DNA of 64,000 nucleotides from assembly GCA_964626755.1 (NCBI GenBank), contig CAZVGO010000051.1, forward strand, positions 1 to 64,000, written 5' to 3'. Every line of letters begins with the position of its first letter. The first letter of the stretch is position 1. Position numbers and translations under genes: made by a program. Shown here piece after piece: positions 25,563-34,290 of the stretch. This stretch comes from JACDAV01 sp964626755 (lineage in GTDB: Bacteria; Chloroflexota; Limnocylindria; Limnocylindrales; CSP1-4). The notes under the pieces were generated by a model. The model was not told where the DNA came from, made no database searches, and saw only the letters and a list, made by a program, of their open reading frames with translations.

Positions 25563-28220
25563 GTGCACACAGGCCGGCGGGGTCGATATCGCGCGGCTGC
25601 GTCCGTCGGGGCGCGGTCCGGTCACGCCCGTGCCCCGGTCTCGCCTCGCCGCGGCTTCCCGGTCAACCGGCACCGGAGTGGAGGTGGCGGCAGCCGGTTA
25701 CTCGCCGTCCTGCTGACTCTCTTCCTCGTAATGATCCTCGTCGTGGGGGGCGGGATCGGGCTGTTCGGCGTCGCCGCCATAGCGACCGTCGGCGCCCTGT
25801 CGACGGACCTGCCCGATCCGTCGAAGCTGCGCGACCTGACGTTCAGCCAGCCGACGATCGTGTACGACCGGACCGGCGACGTCGAGCTGGCCCGGTTCCA
25901 GCGGGAGCAGCGCCGGGTGGTGGCCTACGCGGAGGTCCCGAGGCTCGTCCTCGACGCCACGACGGCCGCGGAAGACCGGACATTCTGGGAGAACGAGGGC
26001 TACGACCCGGGCGCGATCCTGTCCGCCCTCGCGGAGAACGCCCAGGGGCAGAGCGAGCGCGGCGCGTCCACGATCACACAGCAGCTCGTCCGGGCCAGAC
26101 TCCTGCCCGACGAGTACACGCAACCGGGCGCCGACCGCTACATGCGCAAGGCGAAGGAGATCATCCAGGCGGCGCGGCTGACCGAGGCGTTTCCCGGCGA
26201 GGCCGGCAAACAGCAGATCGTCACGGCCTACCTGAACGAGATCTTCTACGGGCACGACGCGTACGGCGTCGCCGCCGCCGCCCGGATCTACTTCGGCGTC
26301 ACCGACCTCGACGAGCTCACGCCGGCCCAGGCTGCGTTGCTGGCGGCGCTGCCGAAGTCCCCCACGACGCTGGATCCGTACCGCTTCGCCACGCCGGACG
26401 AGGACGGCCGGCTGATCGTCCCCTCGTCGGCCGCGCCCGTCGTCCGGCGCGACTGGATTCTGCGCAACCTCGCGACCTCCCGCTGGACGAAGCTGTCGGA
26501 GAGCCAGCTCAGGCGGGCACTTGCCGAGCCGGTCGTCCTCGCCGGCGACAAGCCCCTCACCTATCGCGCCCCGCATTTCACGTGGCAGGTCCGCCGCCAG
26601 GTGGAGGCGATCCTCGGCGGGCGAGAGGCCGTCGACACCGGCGGCTACCGGGTAATCACAACGCTCGACTGGAAGGGCCAGGCGCTGGCCGAGAAGTGGC
26701 TTGCCGCCGCGGCAATCGCGCCGAACCTGCCGGCGAAGTCCGCAGCCGCCCTCTTCGACCTGTACGAGATCCCGAAGGGCGACCGGGCCTGGATCAACGC
26801 CCTGCGCGGCAAGGACATCCACAACGCGGCGCTCGTCGCGCTCAACTACAAGAACGGCGACGTCCTCGCCTATGCCGGCAGCGCCGGGTACTACCGGGAC
26901 GACCTCGCGAGCCCGAAGTTCGAGCCGAAGTACGACGCGGCGGGCGACGGCGCCCGGCAGCCCGGCTCGGCGTTCAAGCCGATTGTCTACGCGACCGCGT
27001 TCGAGCACGGCGCCCTGACCCCGGGCAGCCTATTGCTCGACATCACGACCACGTTCAACCCCCGGGCCAAGTGGGCACCGCGCGATGCGGACCAGCTCGA
27101 CCGGGGCCCGGTGCTCGTCCGCCGGGCACTCCAGTTCTCGCTCAACATCCCGGCGATCCGGGCGCTCGAGCGGGTCGGCAACGAGGTGGTCGCCGACCAG
27201 GCCGAGCGGCTCGGTGTCCGCTTCCACGGCGGGACGACGGCGTTCCTCCAGGCCGGCCTGTCGGCCGCGATCGGGACGGTCGAGGTGCGCCCCCTCGACC
27301 TCACCGCGGCCTACGGCGCCCTGGCGAACTCCGGTCAGCGGCTCCCGCCGCGGATGATCCTCGAGATCCGTGACCCGGACGGCCGGCTCGTGTGGCAGGC
27401 CCCCGCGGTCCAGCCCGAGGTGGCGATCAGTCCCCAGGCGGCCTTCCTCGTCACCGACATCCTGGCGGGCAACACGGACCGCCGCCAGAACCCGTTCTGG
27501 GGGCCGATGCTCGAGGTCCGCAACGGTCCCGACGGCAGCCGCAGGCCCGCCGCCGCGAAGACGGGCACCGCCAACGACGCCCGCGACCTGGCCACGTACG
27601 GCTACCTCGCCCCGCCGGCGGACGACCAATACCCTGGTCTGGCGGTCGGGATCTGGATGGGCAACAGCGACCACTCGAACCCCAAGACGCGCAAGCCTGC
27701 GACGTCGATCACCGCCGCCGCGCCACTCTGGCGCGCGTTCGTCCGCGACTACTCGCGGGGCTGGCCGGTGACCGGCTTCACGAAGCCGGACAAGATCGTC
27801 GCGGCATCGATCGACGCGTGGTCCGGCGGCAAGCCGGGGGCGTGGACTCGCGACCGAATCAACGAGTACTTCATCACGGGCACCCAGCCCGGCTCGCGCC
27901 GCGCGATCGATCCGGCCGGCCTCCTGTACAGCCGGGCGTGCGGCGGCTGGCGCGTCGATCCGGTCAAGGCAGAGCTCGGTCCCGCAGAGTGGCGGGCAGA
28001 TGTCAGCAACTGGGCCACCAGGGCCCGGCGCGGCCCGGGTGTCGCCGGCCCGCTCGACTCGCGCACCGCCTACTTCTTCGGCGAACGAAGCTGGGGCGGC
28101 CAGATCGTCGGGCCGTGCCCGAAGCCGAAGCCCGAGAAGGACAAGGACGACGACGAGGACAAAGACGAGGACAAGAAGAAACCGCCGAAGGATCCCGCCG
28201 ATGAGGACGGCGGCGGCTGA
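25563..28220 (+). CDS. Class A penicillin-binding protein (transglycosylase/transpeptidase)
   Basis: This 885-residue bifunctional peptidoglycan synthase starts with a cytoplasmic basic segment and one membrane anchor (LLAVLLTLFLVMILVVGGGIGLFGVAAI, ~46-73). The GT51 glycosyltransferase part carries TAAEDRTFWENEGYDPGA (catalytic Glu) and GASTITQQLVRARLL. The transpeptidase part has the SxxK nucleophile in PGSAFKPIVY, SLN in LQFSLNIPAI and KTG in AAKTGTANDARD. The last ~30 residues are a highly charged Lys/Asp tail. Start is GTG; no ATG lies before the membrane helix. It is followed by a long gene-poor interval, so it appears monocistronic. Confidence 0.92.
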   Translation: MHTGRRGRYRAAASVGARSGHARAPVSPRRGFPVNRHRSGGGGSRLLAVLLTLFLVMILVVGGGIGLFGVAAIATVGALSTDLPDPSKLRDLTFSQPTIVYDRTGDVELARFQREQRRVVAYAEVPRLVLDATTAAEDRTFWENEGYDPGAILSALAENAQGQSERGASTITQQLVRARLLPDEYTQPGADRYMRKAKEIIQAARLTEAFPGEAGKQQIVTAYLNEIFYGHDAYGVAAAARIYFGVTDLDELTPAQAALLAALPKSPTTLDPYRFATPDEDGRLIVPSSAAPVVRRDWILRNLATSRWTKLSESQLRRALAEPVVLAGDKPLTYRAPHFTWQVRRQVEAILGGREAVDTGGYRVITTLDWKGQALAEKWLAAAAIAPNLPAKSAAALFDLYEIPKGDRAWINALRGKDIHNAALVALNYKNGDVLAYAGSAGYYRDDLASPKFEPKYDAAGDGARQPGSAFKPIVYATAFEHGALTPGSLLLDITTTFNPRAKWAPRDADQLDRGPVLVRRALQFSLNIPAIRALERVGNEVVADQAERLGVRFHGGTTAFLQAGLSAAIGTVEVRPLDLTAAYGALANSGQRLPPRMILEIRDPDGRLVWQAPAVQPEVAISPQAAFLVTDILAGNTDRRQNPFWGPMLEVRNGPDGSRRPAAAKTGTANDARDLATYGYLAPPADDQYPGLAVGIWMGNSDHSNPKTRKPATSITAAAPLWRAFVRDYSRGWPVTGFTKPDKIVAASIDAWSGGKPGAWTRDRINEYFITGTQPGSRRAIDPAGLLYSRACGGWRVDPVKAELGPAEWRADVSNWATRARRGPGVAGPLDSRTAYFFGERSWGGQIVGPCPKPKPEKDKDDDEDKDEDKKKPPKDPADEDGGG

Positions 28221-28409
28221 CGCCGCTCGACGATGCGCGGAGAGTTCCTCGCCAGTCCGTCGTGGACGCTGAGGACGAGGTTCGGGCGGGCCACCAAGTC
28301 GAGCTTACGGGTGGCGGTGCCGCCTGGCGGACGCCTCTCGGCCGGGACCGACCGGCCTGCTTCTTCGCGGCGGGCGTTGCGGCCTGGCCGCCCCCAGGCC
28401 GGGTGCGCG

Positions 28410-28541
28410 TCAGGGCAGCGACAGGAGGAGCGCAGCCGCGGCCGCCATCACCGCCATGGCGTACTCGACTAGACGCATCGAGCGCTCGTCACGCGGTAGC
28501 TCTACCGGGTCCGCGGTCTGGATCCGAGTCTGGTCGATCAT
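28410..28541 (-). CDS. Candidate small membrane protein (43 aa)
   Basis: A short frame translates to a polar head with several acidic and basic residues (MIDQTRIQTADPVELPRDERS) followed by a single hydrophobic stretch, YAMAVMAAAAALLLSL. This is a plausible single-pass small membrane protein. The ATG has GAGG about 11 bases upstream. It is isolated in a gene-poor interval, and the evidence is composition and layout only. Confidence 0.35.
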   Translation of the reverse strand: MIDQTRIQTADPVELPRDERSMRLVEYAMAVMAAAAALLLSLP

Positions 28542-28548
28542 GCCTCGT

Positions 28549-28643
28549 GGGGCCTCAAGTGAAGATCAGGCTGATGCGAGTAACTCTCGCTCCCGCTCCC
28601 TGCCAGCCGCGAGAGCGCGACGGCGATGCTCGTAACAGGCCCC
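28549..28643. ncRNA. Foldable intergenic element, possible structured RNA
   Basis: Two nested perfect stems bracket this segment. GGGGCCT (28549-28555) pairs with AGGCCCC (28637-28643), and CTCTCGC (28584-28590) pairs with GCGAGAG (28609-28615). Between them, ATGCGAGTAA and ATGCTCGTAA are near-repeats. No known RNA family is recognised and the strand is not determined. Confidence 0.25.
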
Positions 28644-28918
28644 TTGCACGGGCCGGAAACCGCCCGCGAGGTGGTGCGCGCGGTCAACGATCGGTCCGGG
28701 GCGACGAGGGTCTCGGCTTATGTCGGCCACATCGTGCCGCACGCAAACCAGGGTCGAGGAGTGATATGCGCCTGCAACGGTCAGCGCGGGGCCTCTGAGC
28801 CTCCTGAACGTCGAGCATTCGTAGGCTTGCGCTCGTCGGTGGGTGGCAGGCCACCTCCCGCGACCATCGCCATCCCTCGAGAGGACGCTTGTGACGGGGC
28901 GTCCCCTCCCGTTCCCAC

Positions 28919-28949
28919 GGACGGCTCGAGCCCCCTCCTCGGGCCGTCC
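28919..28949 (+). terminator. Hairpin terminator candidate
   Basis: A 12-base stem (GGACGGCTCGAG with CTCGGGCCGTCC, one G-U pair) and a 7-base loop are followed by GTACAATTTCT, which has only a short T run. It would stop rightward transcripts entering from the gene-poor interval. A TACAAT box right after the stem could alternatively be a promoter element. Confidence 0.4.
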
Positions 28950-28987
28950 GTACAATTTCTCCACATTGGACCCACCGCGCGCACGAA

Positions 28988-29017
28988 GACGCCCGCCGGG
29001 CGGACCCGGCGGGCGTC
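28988..29017 (-). terminator. Hairpin terminator for the CsbD-like gene
   Basis: A perfect 13-base stem (GACGCCCGCCGGG / CCCGGCGGGCGTC) with the tetraloop CGGA lies 18 bases beyond the stop of the reverse-strand CsbD-like gene. On that strand it is followed by TTCGTG, a poor U-tract, so termination strength is uncertain. Confidence 0.6.
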
Positions 29018-29035
29018 CTGATTGTTCGCGGCGGT

Positions 29036-29245
29036 TCAGTACCGGCGCTCGGTCTCGTCCTTGACCGCGTCCTTCGCCTCGTCGACGCCCTTGCGGATGT
29101 CGTCGCCGGCATTTGCGGCGTCCTTCTTGATCTCGTCGCCGAGGTTGGCGGCCTTGTCGCCAAGGTCCTCCTCGCCGTCGGCCTTCCGCCACTCCTTCTT
29201 GACGTTGGTCTCGGCCTCGCGATAGGTCTTCTTCACGTCGTCCAT
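29036..29245 (-). CDS. CsbD-like small hydrophilic stress protein
   Basis: This 69-residue protein is almost entirely Lys, Glu, Asp, Ala and Gly, with heptad-like repeats (EDLGDKAANLGDEIKKDAANAGDDIRKGVDEAKDAV). The composition matches CsbD/LEA-type stress proteins that stay soluble and helical under desiccation or general stress. The ATG has GGGAGA 6 bases upstream. A strong hairpin follows the stop. It is divergent from another small protein gene of stress-like character. Assignment to CsbD proper is tentative; a generic LEA-like label is equally fair. Confidence 0.65.
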   Translation of the reverse strand: MDDVKKTYREAETNVKKEWRKADGEEDLGDKAANLGDEIKKDAANAGDDIRKGVDEAKDAVKDETERRY

Positions 29246-29510
29246 GCTGCTGTCTCCCGGTAGCGGGCCCGGCGCCGGACGGCCCCGGAGGACCTCGAGC
29301 GTAGGCGAGCCGGACTATCGCAGCGAGCACGCACCCGGACCACCGACTATCAGCGGGCTTACATCGGCGACGAGCGCCGGTGCGGCCTGTCACACGGCTG
29401 CAAGCGATGGGGCCGTCCGCGTCGAGCGCCCCACCCGCTCGGGCCCTACCCTCGGTGGGGGAGGCCGGAGTGGCCGGCGAGCCGCGAGCCGTCCCGAAAG
29501 GAGGCACTGG

Positions 29511-29906
29511 ATGACGACAGCGAAGTCGGCGGATCGGCCGACAATGGAGATCGGTACCGGTGAACGGTCCGGCAAGGATCAGTCCGGGCCGTCGCCGCGC
29601 GAGGTCGTTGGCGACGTTGCGAACGGCGTCAGGGGCGCGGCCGAGACCGTCGCGGCCAGGCTGCCGGACGCCGCGGCGACCACGCGCGCGGCCGTCGACG
29701 AGGCGGCGCGCCGGATCGAGACCGGGTCGGACGAGATGCTGACCGCCGGCGCGACCCTGTCGCTCGGGCTGGCTCTCGGCCTGCTCATCGGCGGGGCCAA
29801 TCGGATTCTCGTGACGCTCGCGCTGATCCCCGCCGCGGCGATGGGGATGACCCTCCTCGACCGGAACACGCGGAACGGCGGGCGGACACGGCGCCAGCCC
29901 GGCTGA
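29511..29906 (+). CDS. Small membrane protein with helical N-domain (131 aa)
   Basis: The N-terminal part is an amphipathic, apolipoprotein-like helix (VVGDVANGVRGAAETVAARLPDAAATTRAAVDEAARRIE). Two closely spaced membrane helices follow (AGATLSLGLALGLLIGGAN and LVTLALIPAAAMGMTLL) and a basic tail. It resembles YtxH/DUF883-like envelope-associated proteins. The ATG at 29511 is fixed by AAAGGAGG 7 bases upstream; the open frame before it is not coding. Function is unknown; proximity to the CsbD-like gene hints at stress. Confidence 0.75.
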   Translation: MTTAKSADRPTMEIGTGERSGKDQSGPSPREVVGDVANGVRGAAETVAARLPDAAATTRAAVDEAARRIETGSDEMLTAGATLSLGLALGLLIGGANRILVTLALIPAAAMGMTLLDRNTRNGGRTRRQPG

Positions 29907-30127
29907 CCTACCGGACCTGATGCGCTCGAACGGCCCCCGCGTGGCTCGCCTGCCCGGCCTGCCGGACGAGGCTCGCCCGCCGGTGCCTGTCGTGCCCTGG
30001 AGATGCGGAACCGATCGCCGCGTTCACCGACCAGCCGGTCGTGGGCGCGGTCATCGCAGGCGCTGCAGCTCGAACAGGTCGTCGGCCTCGCTCGACGAGG
30101 GCTGAGCCAGCACGGTCTCCCGACCGG

Positions 30128-31267
30128 TCACCGGCCGATGCGCTCGCGCATGTCGAGAGCGACGGCCTTCCGGCGCCTGTCCGTCGCCCGCTTCGCGTCG
30201 GCGTCGAGCCGCTGGCGCAGGAGGTCGACGACCGCGTCCTCTTCCTCCGGGGTCGCCTCGTGTGGCGGCTCGGACTGCTCCTCCGCGGCCTCGACGAGCG
30301 CCCCGCCCACGCGGCCATCCATGTATGCCTCGAGGACGGCCGGATGGACATAGCTCTTGCGAGCGACCGCGGGCGTGTTGCCGAGTCGGCCGGCCGTCAC
30401 GCGGATCGCGGCGACGACGTTGCGGCGCGCGTCGGCCGCCGAGTCGGCGGGCTCCAGGGCGACGAGCGCGCGGTACGCGAGGACGGTCCCGGCCCAGGTC
30501 CGGAAGTCCTTCGCGCTGAAGTCGGCGCCGGCGATCTCGCGCAGGTAGTCATTCACGTCCTCCGACGCGACGTCCCTGGCGGTCCCCTCCTCGTCGACGT
30601 ACTGGAACAGCTCCTGGCCGGGCAGCTCCTGGCAGCGCCGGACGACGGTCGCCAGGCGGCGGTCGCGCAACCCCACCTCGTGCTGCTGGCCACCTTTGCC
30701 GCGGAACCGGAAACGGACCCGAGTGCCCTCGATCTGCGCGTGGCGGTTGCGGAGGGTCGTCAACCCGAAGGAGTTGTTCAGCCGGGCGTACTCGTCGTTG
30801 CCGACCCGGATGAGCGTCATCTCGAGTAGGCGGACGACGGCAGCCAGAACCTTCTCTCGGGGCAGCCCCGGCCGGGCGAGGTCCGCGTCGGTCCGCTCGC
30901 GGATCGCCGGCAGCGCGCCGGCAAACGACACCATCCGGTCGAACTTCGATTCGTCGCGCGCCTCGTGCCACCGGGCGTGGTAGCGATGCTGCTTGCGACC
31001 ACGTGCATCGCGGCCGGTGGCCTGGATGTGGCCGTTCGGCCAGCGGCAGATCCAGACATCGGTCCACGCCGGCGGGATCGCGAGTGCCTTCATCCGCGCC
31101 TTTACCTCGGGGTCGCGGATCGGCGCGCCGTCGGAATCGAGATAGGCGAATCCGCGCCCGGCGCGTCGACGGCGAAGGCCGGCTTGGGCGTCCGACGAGT
31201 AGCGCAGGCCGGCGTTGCGCGCCGCCTCACGCGAATCGTCGCGGTCGGCGTCGGTCGGTTGGGTCAC
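30128..31267 (-). CDS. DNA topoisomerase IB (poxvirus-like)
   Basis: This 379-residue type IB topoisomerase relaxes supercoils through a 3'-phosphotyrosine link. The N-terminal domain (YLDSDGAPIRDPEVKARMKALAIPPAWTDVWI, then GHIQATGRDARGRKQHRYH) leads into the catalytic domain. That domain has LIRVGNDEYARLNNSFGLTTLRNRH, DFSAKDFRTWAGTV and the nucleophilic Tyr in ARKSYVHPAVLEAY. The start is GTG with TACGCT exactly 6 bases upstream (31274-31279), a leaderless arrangement; longer frames upstream have no such support. Bacterial TopIB is accessory, not essential. It appears monocistronic. Confidence 0.92.
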   Translation of the reverse strand: MTQPTDADRDDSREAARNAGLRYSSDAQAGLRRRRAGRGFAYLDSDGAPIRDPEVKARMKALAIPPAWTDVWICRWPNGHIQATGRDARGRKQHRYHARWHEARDESKFDRMVSFAGALPAIRERTDADLARPGLPREKVLAAVVRLLEMTLIRVGNDEYARLNNSFGLTTLRNRHAQIEGTRVRFRFRGKGGQQHEVGLRDRRLATVVRRCQELPGQELFQYVDEEGTARDVASEDVNDYLREIAGADFSAKDFRTWAGTVLAYRALVALEPADSAADARRNVVAAIRVTAGRLGNTPAVARKSYVHPAVLEAYMDGRVGGALVEAAEEQSEPPHEATPEEEDAVVDLLRQRLDADAKRATDRRRKAVALDMRERIGR

Positions 31268-31409
31268 GGCGGGAGCGTAACGGGCGGCGCTTTCACCCGG
31301 TCGGTCCGTCACGCGCTCGTAGCCCGCGACGACGCGCGGGACGGTCCGGCCGCAATGGGCCGCCCGTGACACTCTGTGACGACGACCCGTCCCGAGGAGC
31401 CCCCGCGAG

Positions 31410-32420
31410 ATGACAGTCGCTGCCCAAACGAACGCGCGTGCCCGCGTGCCCGCCCGCGACGCGGCGATCTTCGTCGACGGCGCCAGGAAGCGATTCGGGA
31501 ACGTTGTGGCTCTCGACGGGATCAGCCTGTCCGTGCCAACCGGGACGATCCTGGGGCTGATCGGGCCGTCCGGGTCCGGCAAGACCACCACCATCCGGCT
31601 GCTGACGGGCGCCCTGACACCGGATCACGGCACGGTCCGCGTCCTGGGCGAGGAGCCGCGGCGGTTTCGGCGGCAGACCCGGGCGCTGATCGGGTACATG
31701 CCCCAGCAGTTCACCCTCTACCCGGACCTGACCGCCGCGGAGAACGTCGACTTCATGGCCAGCATGTTCGGACTGCTCTGGTTCCGGCGCCGGCGGCGGG
31801 TTCGGGAGGCCCTTCAGATCGTTGAACTGTGGGACGCGCGCAAACGCCGGGCGTCCGCGCTGTCCGGCGGAATGCAGCGCCGGCTCGAGTTGGCGTGCGC
31901 GCTGGTCCACGATCCGGCTCTCTACTTCCTCGACGAACCGACCGCCGGTATCGACCCGATTCTCCGCGGCCGCGTGTGGGAGGAGCTCCACCGCCTGAAG
32001 GATGCCGGCCGGACCCTGCTCGTGACGACCCAGTACGTGAACGAAGCCGAGGAATGCGACACCGTTGCCCTGATCGCTCACGGGCGACTCCTCGCGCTCG
32101 CAACCCCGGATGACCTGCGCAGGAAGGCGGTTGGCGGGGACATGATCGAGGTCGAGACGACCGACCCGTTTGACGGGGAGGTGCTTCGCGAGCTGCCGGA
32201 GGTGCGCGACGTGCGGACACAAGGGCCGCGGACGTTCCAGGTAATCGTGGACGAGGCCGGGGCGGCGACACCCGCGGTCGTGGACGCAATCAGCGAGGCG
32301 GGCGGCGACGTCGCCGCGGCCCGGGAGGTCCGCCCGTCCTTCGACGATGTCTTTGCGGAGCTCGTCGAGCGGGACGCGCGATCGCGCGACGCTGAGGCGG
32401 CGGCGAAAGCGGCCCGATGA
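31410..32420 (+). CDS. ABC transporter ATP-binding protein
   Basis: This 336-residue ABC-2 exporter ATPase has Walker A GPSGSGKTTT (~52-61), Q-loop IGYMPQQFTLYPDLTA, signature LSGGMQRRLELACALVHDP, Walker B LYFLDEPTAGIDP and H-region TTQYVNEAEECD. A C-terminal regulatory domain (~225-336) is typical of the drug/polyketide exporter subgroup. The ATG has GAGGAG about 9 bases upstream. It is the first gene of three, overlapping the permease by ATGA. Substrate is unknown; drug, lipid or polymer export are usual for this subgroup. Confidence 0.92.
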   Translation: MTVAAQTNARARVPARDAAIFVDGARKRFGNVVALDGISLSVPTGTILGLIGPSGSGKTTTIRLLTGALTPDHGTVRVLGEEPRRFRRQTRALIGYMPQQFTLYPDLTAAENVDFMASMFGLLWFRRRRRVREALQIVELWDARKRRASALSGGMQRRLELACALVHDPALYFLDEPTAGIDPILRGRVWEELHRLKDAGRTLLVTTQYVNEAEECDTVALIAHGRLLALATPDDLRRKAVGGDMIEVETTDPFDGEVLRELPEVRDVRTQGPRTFQVIVDEAGAATPAVVDAISEAGGDVAAAREVRPSFDDVFAELVERDARSRDAEAAAKAAR

Positions 32421-33607
32421 TTCTCTTCCAGGTCATCACCCGCCTCGTCGCGTTCGTCGGCAAGGAAATCGTCGAGGTCATCCGCCGGCCGGGGGCGATC
32501 GTCAGCCTGATTCTCGGACCGTTCATCCTCATGGCCGTGTTCGGAATGGGCTACCAGGGGTATCGCCGGCCGCTCCTGACCGTCATCGTCGTGCCGCCCG
32601 AGGCGGGCCTGCCGCTGGAGCTCGAGACCTACCGCCAGGTCGTGACGGGCATGGAGGTCGTCGAGATCGCCCCTGAGAGGAAGAGCGCAGAGGAGCGTCT
32701 TCGAAATCGCGAGATCGACGTCGTCATCGTCGCCCCGGCCGACGCCGAGGCCCGCTTCCGGTCCGGCGAGCAGTCGGTCATCGAGGTCACGATCAACGTC
32801 GTCGATCCGGTGCAGGAAGCGTACGCGGAGTTCCTCGCCGAGATCCTGGCGCACGAAGTGAACGCGCAGCTCATCGCGCGGGCGGCGGAAGAGGGGGCGA
32901 CCTACATCATCGAGGCCGGCGAGCCCGAGGCGCTCACGATCCCTCCCGAAGTTCTCGGCGCGCCGACCCGGGCAGAGGTCGTCAACGTGTCGACCGTCGA
33001 GCCGAGCGCGACGAACTTCTACAGCCCGGGCGTATTGGCCCTCATCCTCCAGCACCTCGCGGTGACGCTCGTGGCAATGTCGCTAGTTCGCGAGCGGACG
33101 AGCGGGATCATCGAGCTGTTCCGGATCGCGCCGATCAGCACGTGGGAGGTGATCCTCGGCAAGGTCCTCGCGTTCGGAGTTCTCTGCGGGGGCATCTCGG
33201 GCGTCACGCTCGCCTTGATGGTCCAGGTGCTGGGCGTGCCGCTGATCGGCGAACCCTGGCAGCTGGCCGGGATCATCGCGTTGCTGACGGTTGCCTCGCT
33301 CGGTCTGGGGCTGCTGATCGCAATCCTCTCGGACTCCGAACGCCAGGCGGTCCAGCTCTCGCTGCTCACGCTCCTGGCGTCGGTGTTCTTCAGCGGCTTT
33401 GTCCTGCCGACCGAGGAATTCACCCCGGGGGTCCGGACCGGGGGGTACCTGCTGCCGGTCACCCACGGCATCCGCCTCATCCAGGACTACATGCTCCGCG
33501 GCTGGACGAACGCAGGCTGGCAGATCCTCGCGCTCGCCGGCCTCGGAGCCGTACTCCTGCTCCTGTCCTGGCTGCTCCTCCGGCGCTCGATGACCCGCGC
33601 CGGATGA
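32417..33607 (+). CDS. ABC-2 type transporter permease
   Basis: This 396-residue membrane subunit has an N-terminal helix (PGAIVSLILGPFILMAVFGMGYQGY), then a ~190-residue extracytoplasmic domain with conserved features of DrrB/YhgE-like ABC-2 proteins. Five C-terminal helices follow (LALILQHLAVTLVAMSLV, ILGKVLAFGVLCGGISGVTLALMV, IIALLTVASLGLGLLIAIL, LSLLTLLASVFFSGFVLP, LAGLGAVLLLLSWLLL). The PTEEFTPGVRTGGYLLPVTHGIRLIQD loop matches ABC-2 permeases. It overlaps both neighbours by 4 bases (ATGA at each junction), so the three proteins are made together. Confidence 0.92.
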   Translation: MILFQVITRLVAFVGKEIVEVIRRPGAIVSLILGPFILMAVFGMGYQGYRRPLLTVIVVPPEAGLPLELETYRQVVTGMEVVEIAPERKSAEERLRNREIDVVIVAPADAEARFRSGEQSVIEVTINVVDPVQEAYAEFLAEILAHEVNAQLIARAAEEGATYIIEAGEPEALTIPPEVLGAPTRAEVVNVSTVEPSATNFYSPGVLALILQHLAVTLVAMSLVRERTSGIIELFRIAPISTWEVILGKVLAFGVLCGGISGVTLALMVQVLGVPLIGEPWQLAGIIALLTVASLGLGLLIAILSDSERQAVQLSLLTLLASVFFSGFVLPTEEFTPGVRTGGYLLPVTHGIRLIQDYMLRGWTNAGWQILALAGLGAVLLLLSWLLLRRSMTRAG

Positions 33608-34290
33608 CCGTCCGCCAGGGGGGGCCGATCGCCGGGCGCCGCTGGCTTGGAGCAGGTCTCGCTGCCCACGGCGCGCTGGGCCTGGCGCTCATCGTCGTCC
33701 TCCTCGCGATCGTGGTGGCTCCCCGCGACGGCGGCGACGGCCCATTCGGTCTCGACGCGCAGCGTCGCCAGCTTCTCAGCATCATCGACGCCTCGGCCGA
33801 TGCGCTCGGGGACGCGGAGATCGCGGCGCGGCGCGTCGACGGCACGCTCCTCTCGACCAGCAGCGCGGCCGCGTCGGCGGGCTCCTTCATGGCCGAGCTG
33901 GCGACGACGATGCGCGGGCTGGCCACCGCGCTTCGGATCTCGATCCTCGGCAGTCAGCCGTTCGCCGGCCCGGCGGACGACTTCGAGCGGGTCGCCGCGC
34001 AGGCCGCCCGGGTCGCCGCCGATCTCGACCTCGCTGCCGCGTCCGTCAGGCTCGGGGCGAGCGACATGGTGGCGCTGGCCGATCAGCTCGCCGGCGTGCG
34101 CGACGAGGTCCGGCTGCTCGGCGTCGGGCTCGACGAGCCACTCGACGAAGGACCCTGGCGGCTGGTCGCCGCGGCCGTCCTCGTCTGGCTGTCCGTGCCC
34201 GCCCTGCTCAGTATGTGGCTCGGGCTCCGCTGGTTGCGCCGGGGTGCCCCGTCGGGGCCCGCCGATGGAGTCGCGACCAGGCGCTCGTAG
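33604..34290 (+). CDS. Two-helix membrane protein of the ABC operon (228 aa)
   Basis: An N-terminal membrane helix (AAHGALGLALIVVLLAIVVAP) and a C-terminal one (WRLVAAAVLVWLSVPALLSMWLGLRWL) flank ~150 residues of helix-rich, Ala-heavy sequence predicted outside the membrane. The layout resembles a membrane-fusion or accessory subunit. It is translationally coupled to the permease (ATGA). The family is not recognised. Its 3' end overlaps the convergent glycosyltransferase frame by about 208 bases, which is unusual; the second membrane helix lies inside the overlap and looks genuine. Confidence 0.75.
   Translation: MTVRQGGPIAGRRWLGAGLAAHGALGLALIVVLLAIVVAPRDGGDGPFGLDAQRRQLLSIIDASADALGDAEIAARRVDGTLLSTSSAAASAGSFMAELATTMRGLATALRISILGSQPFAGPADDFERVAAQAARVAADLDLAAASVRLGASDMVALADQLAGVRDEVRLLGVGLDEPLDEGPWRLVAAAVLVWLSVPALLSMWLGLRWLRRGAPSGPADGVATRRS

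Larger units (their letters stand above)
28221..29035. other. Gene-poor interval with hairpins
   Basis: Over 800 bases lie between the penicillin-binding protein and the CsbD-like gene. I support only one small reverse-strand reading frame (28410-28541), a foldable segment (28549-28643) and two strong hairpins (28919-28949 and 28988-29017). Longer open frames here have Arg/Pro-rich, non-protein-like translations and are not called. Confidence 0.5.

Noticed and set aside
28626..29021. 131-codon open frame in the gene-poor stretch
   Set aside because: Unstructured Pro/Arg/Gly-rich translation, no ribosome site, crosses two strong hairpins.
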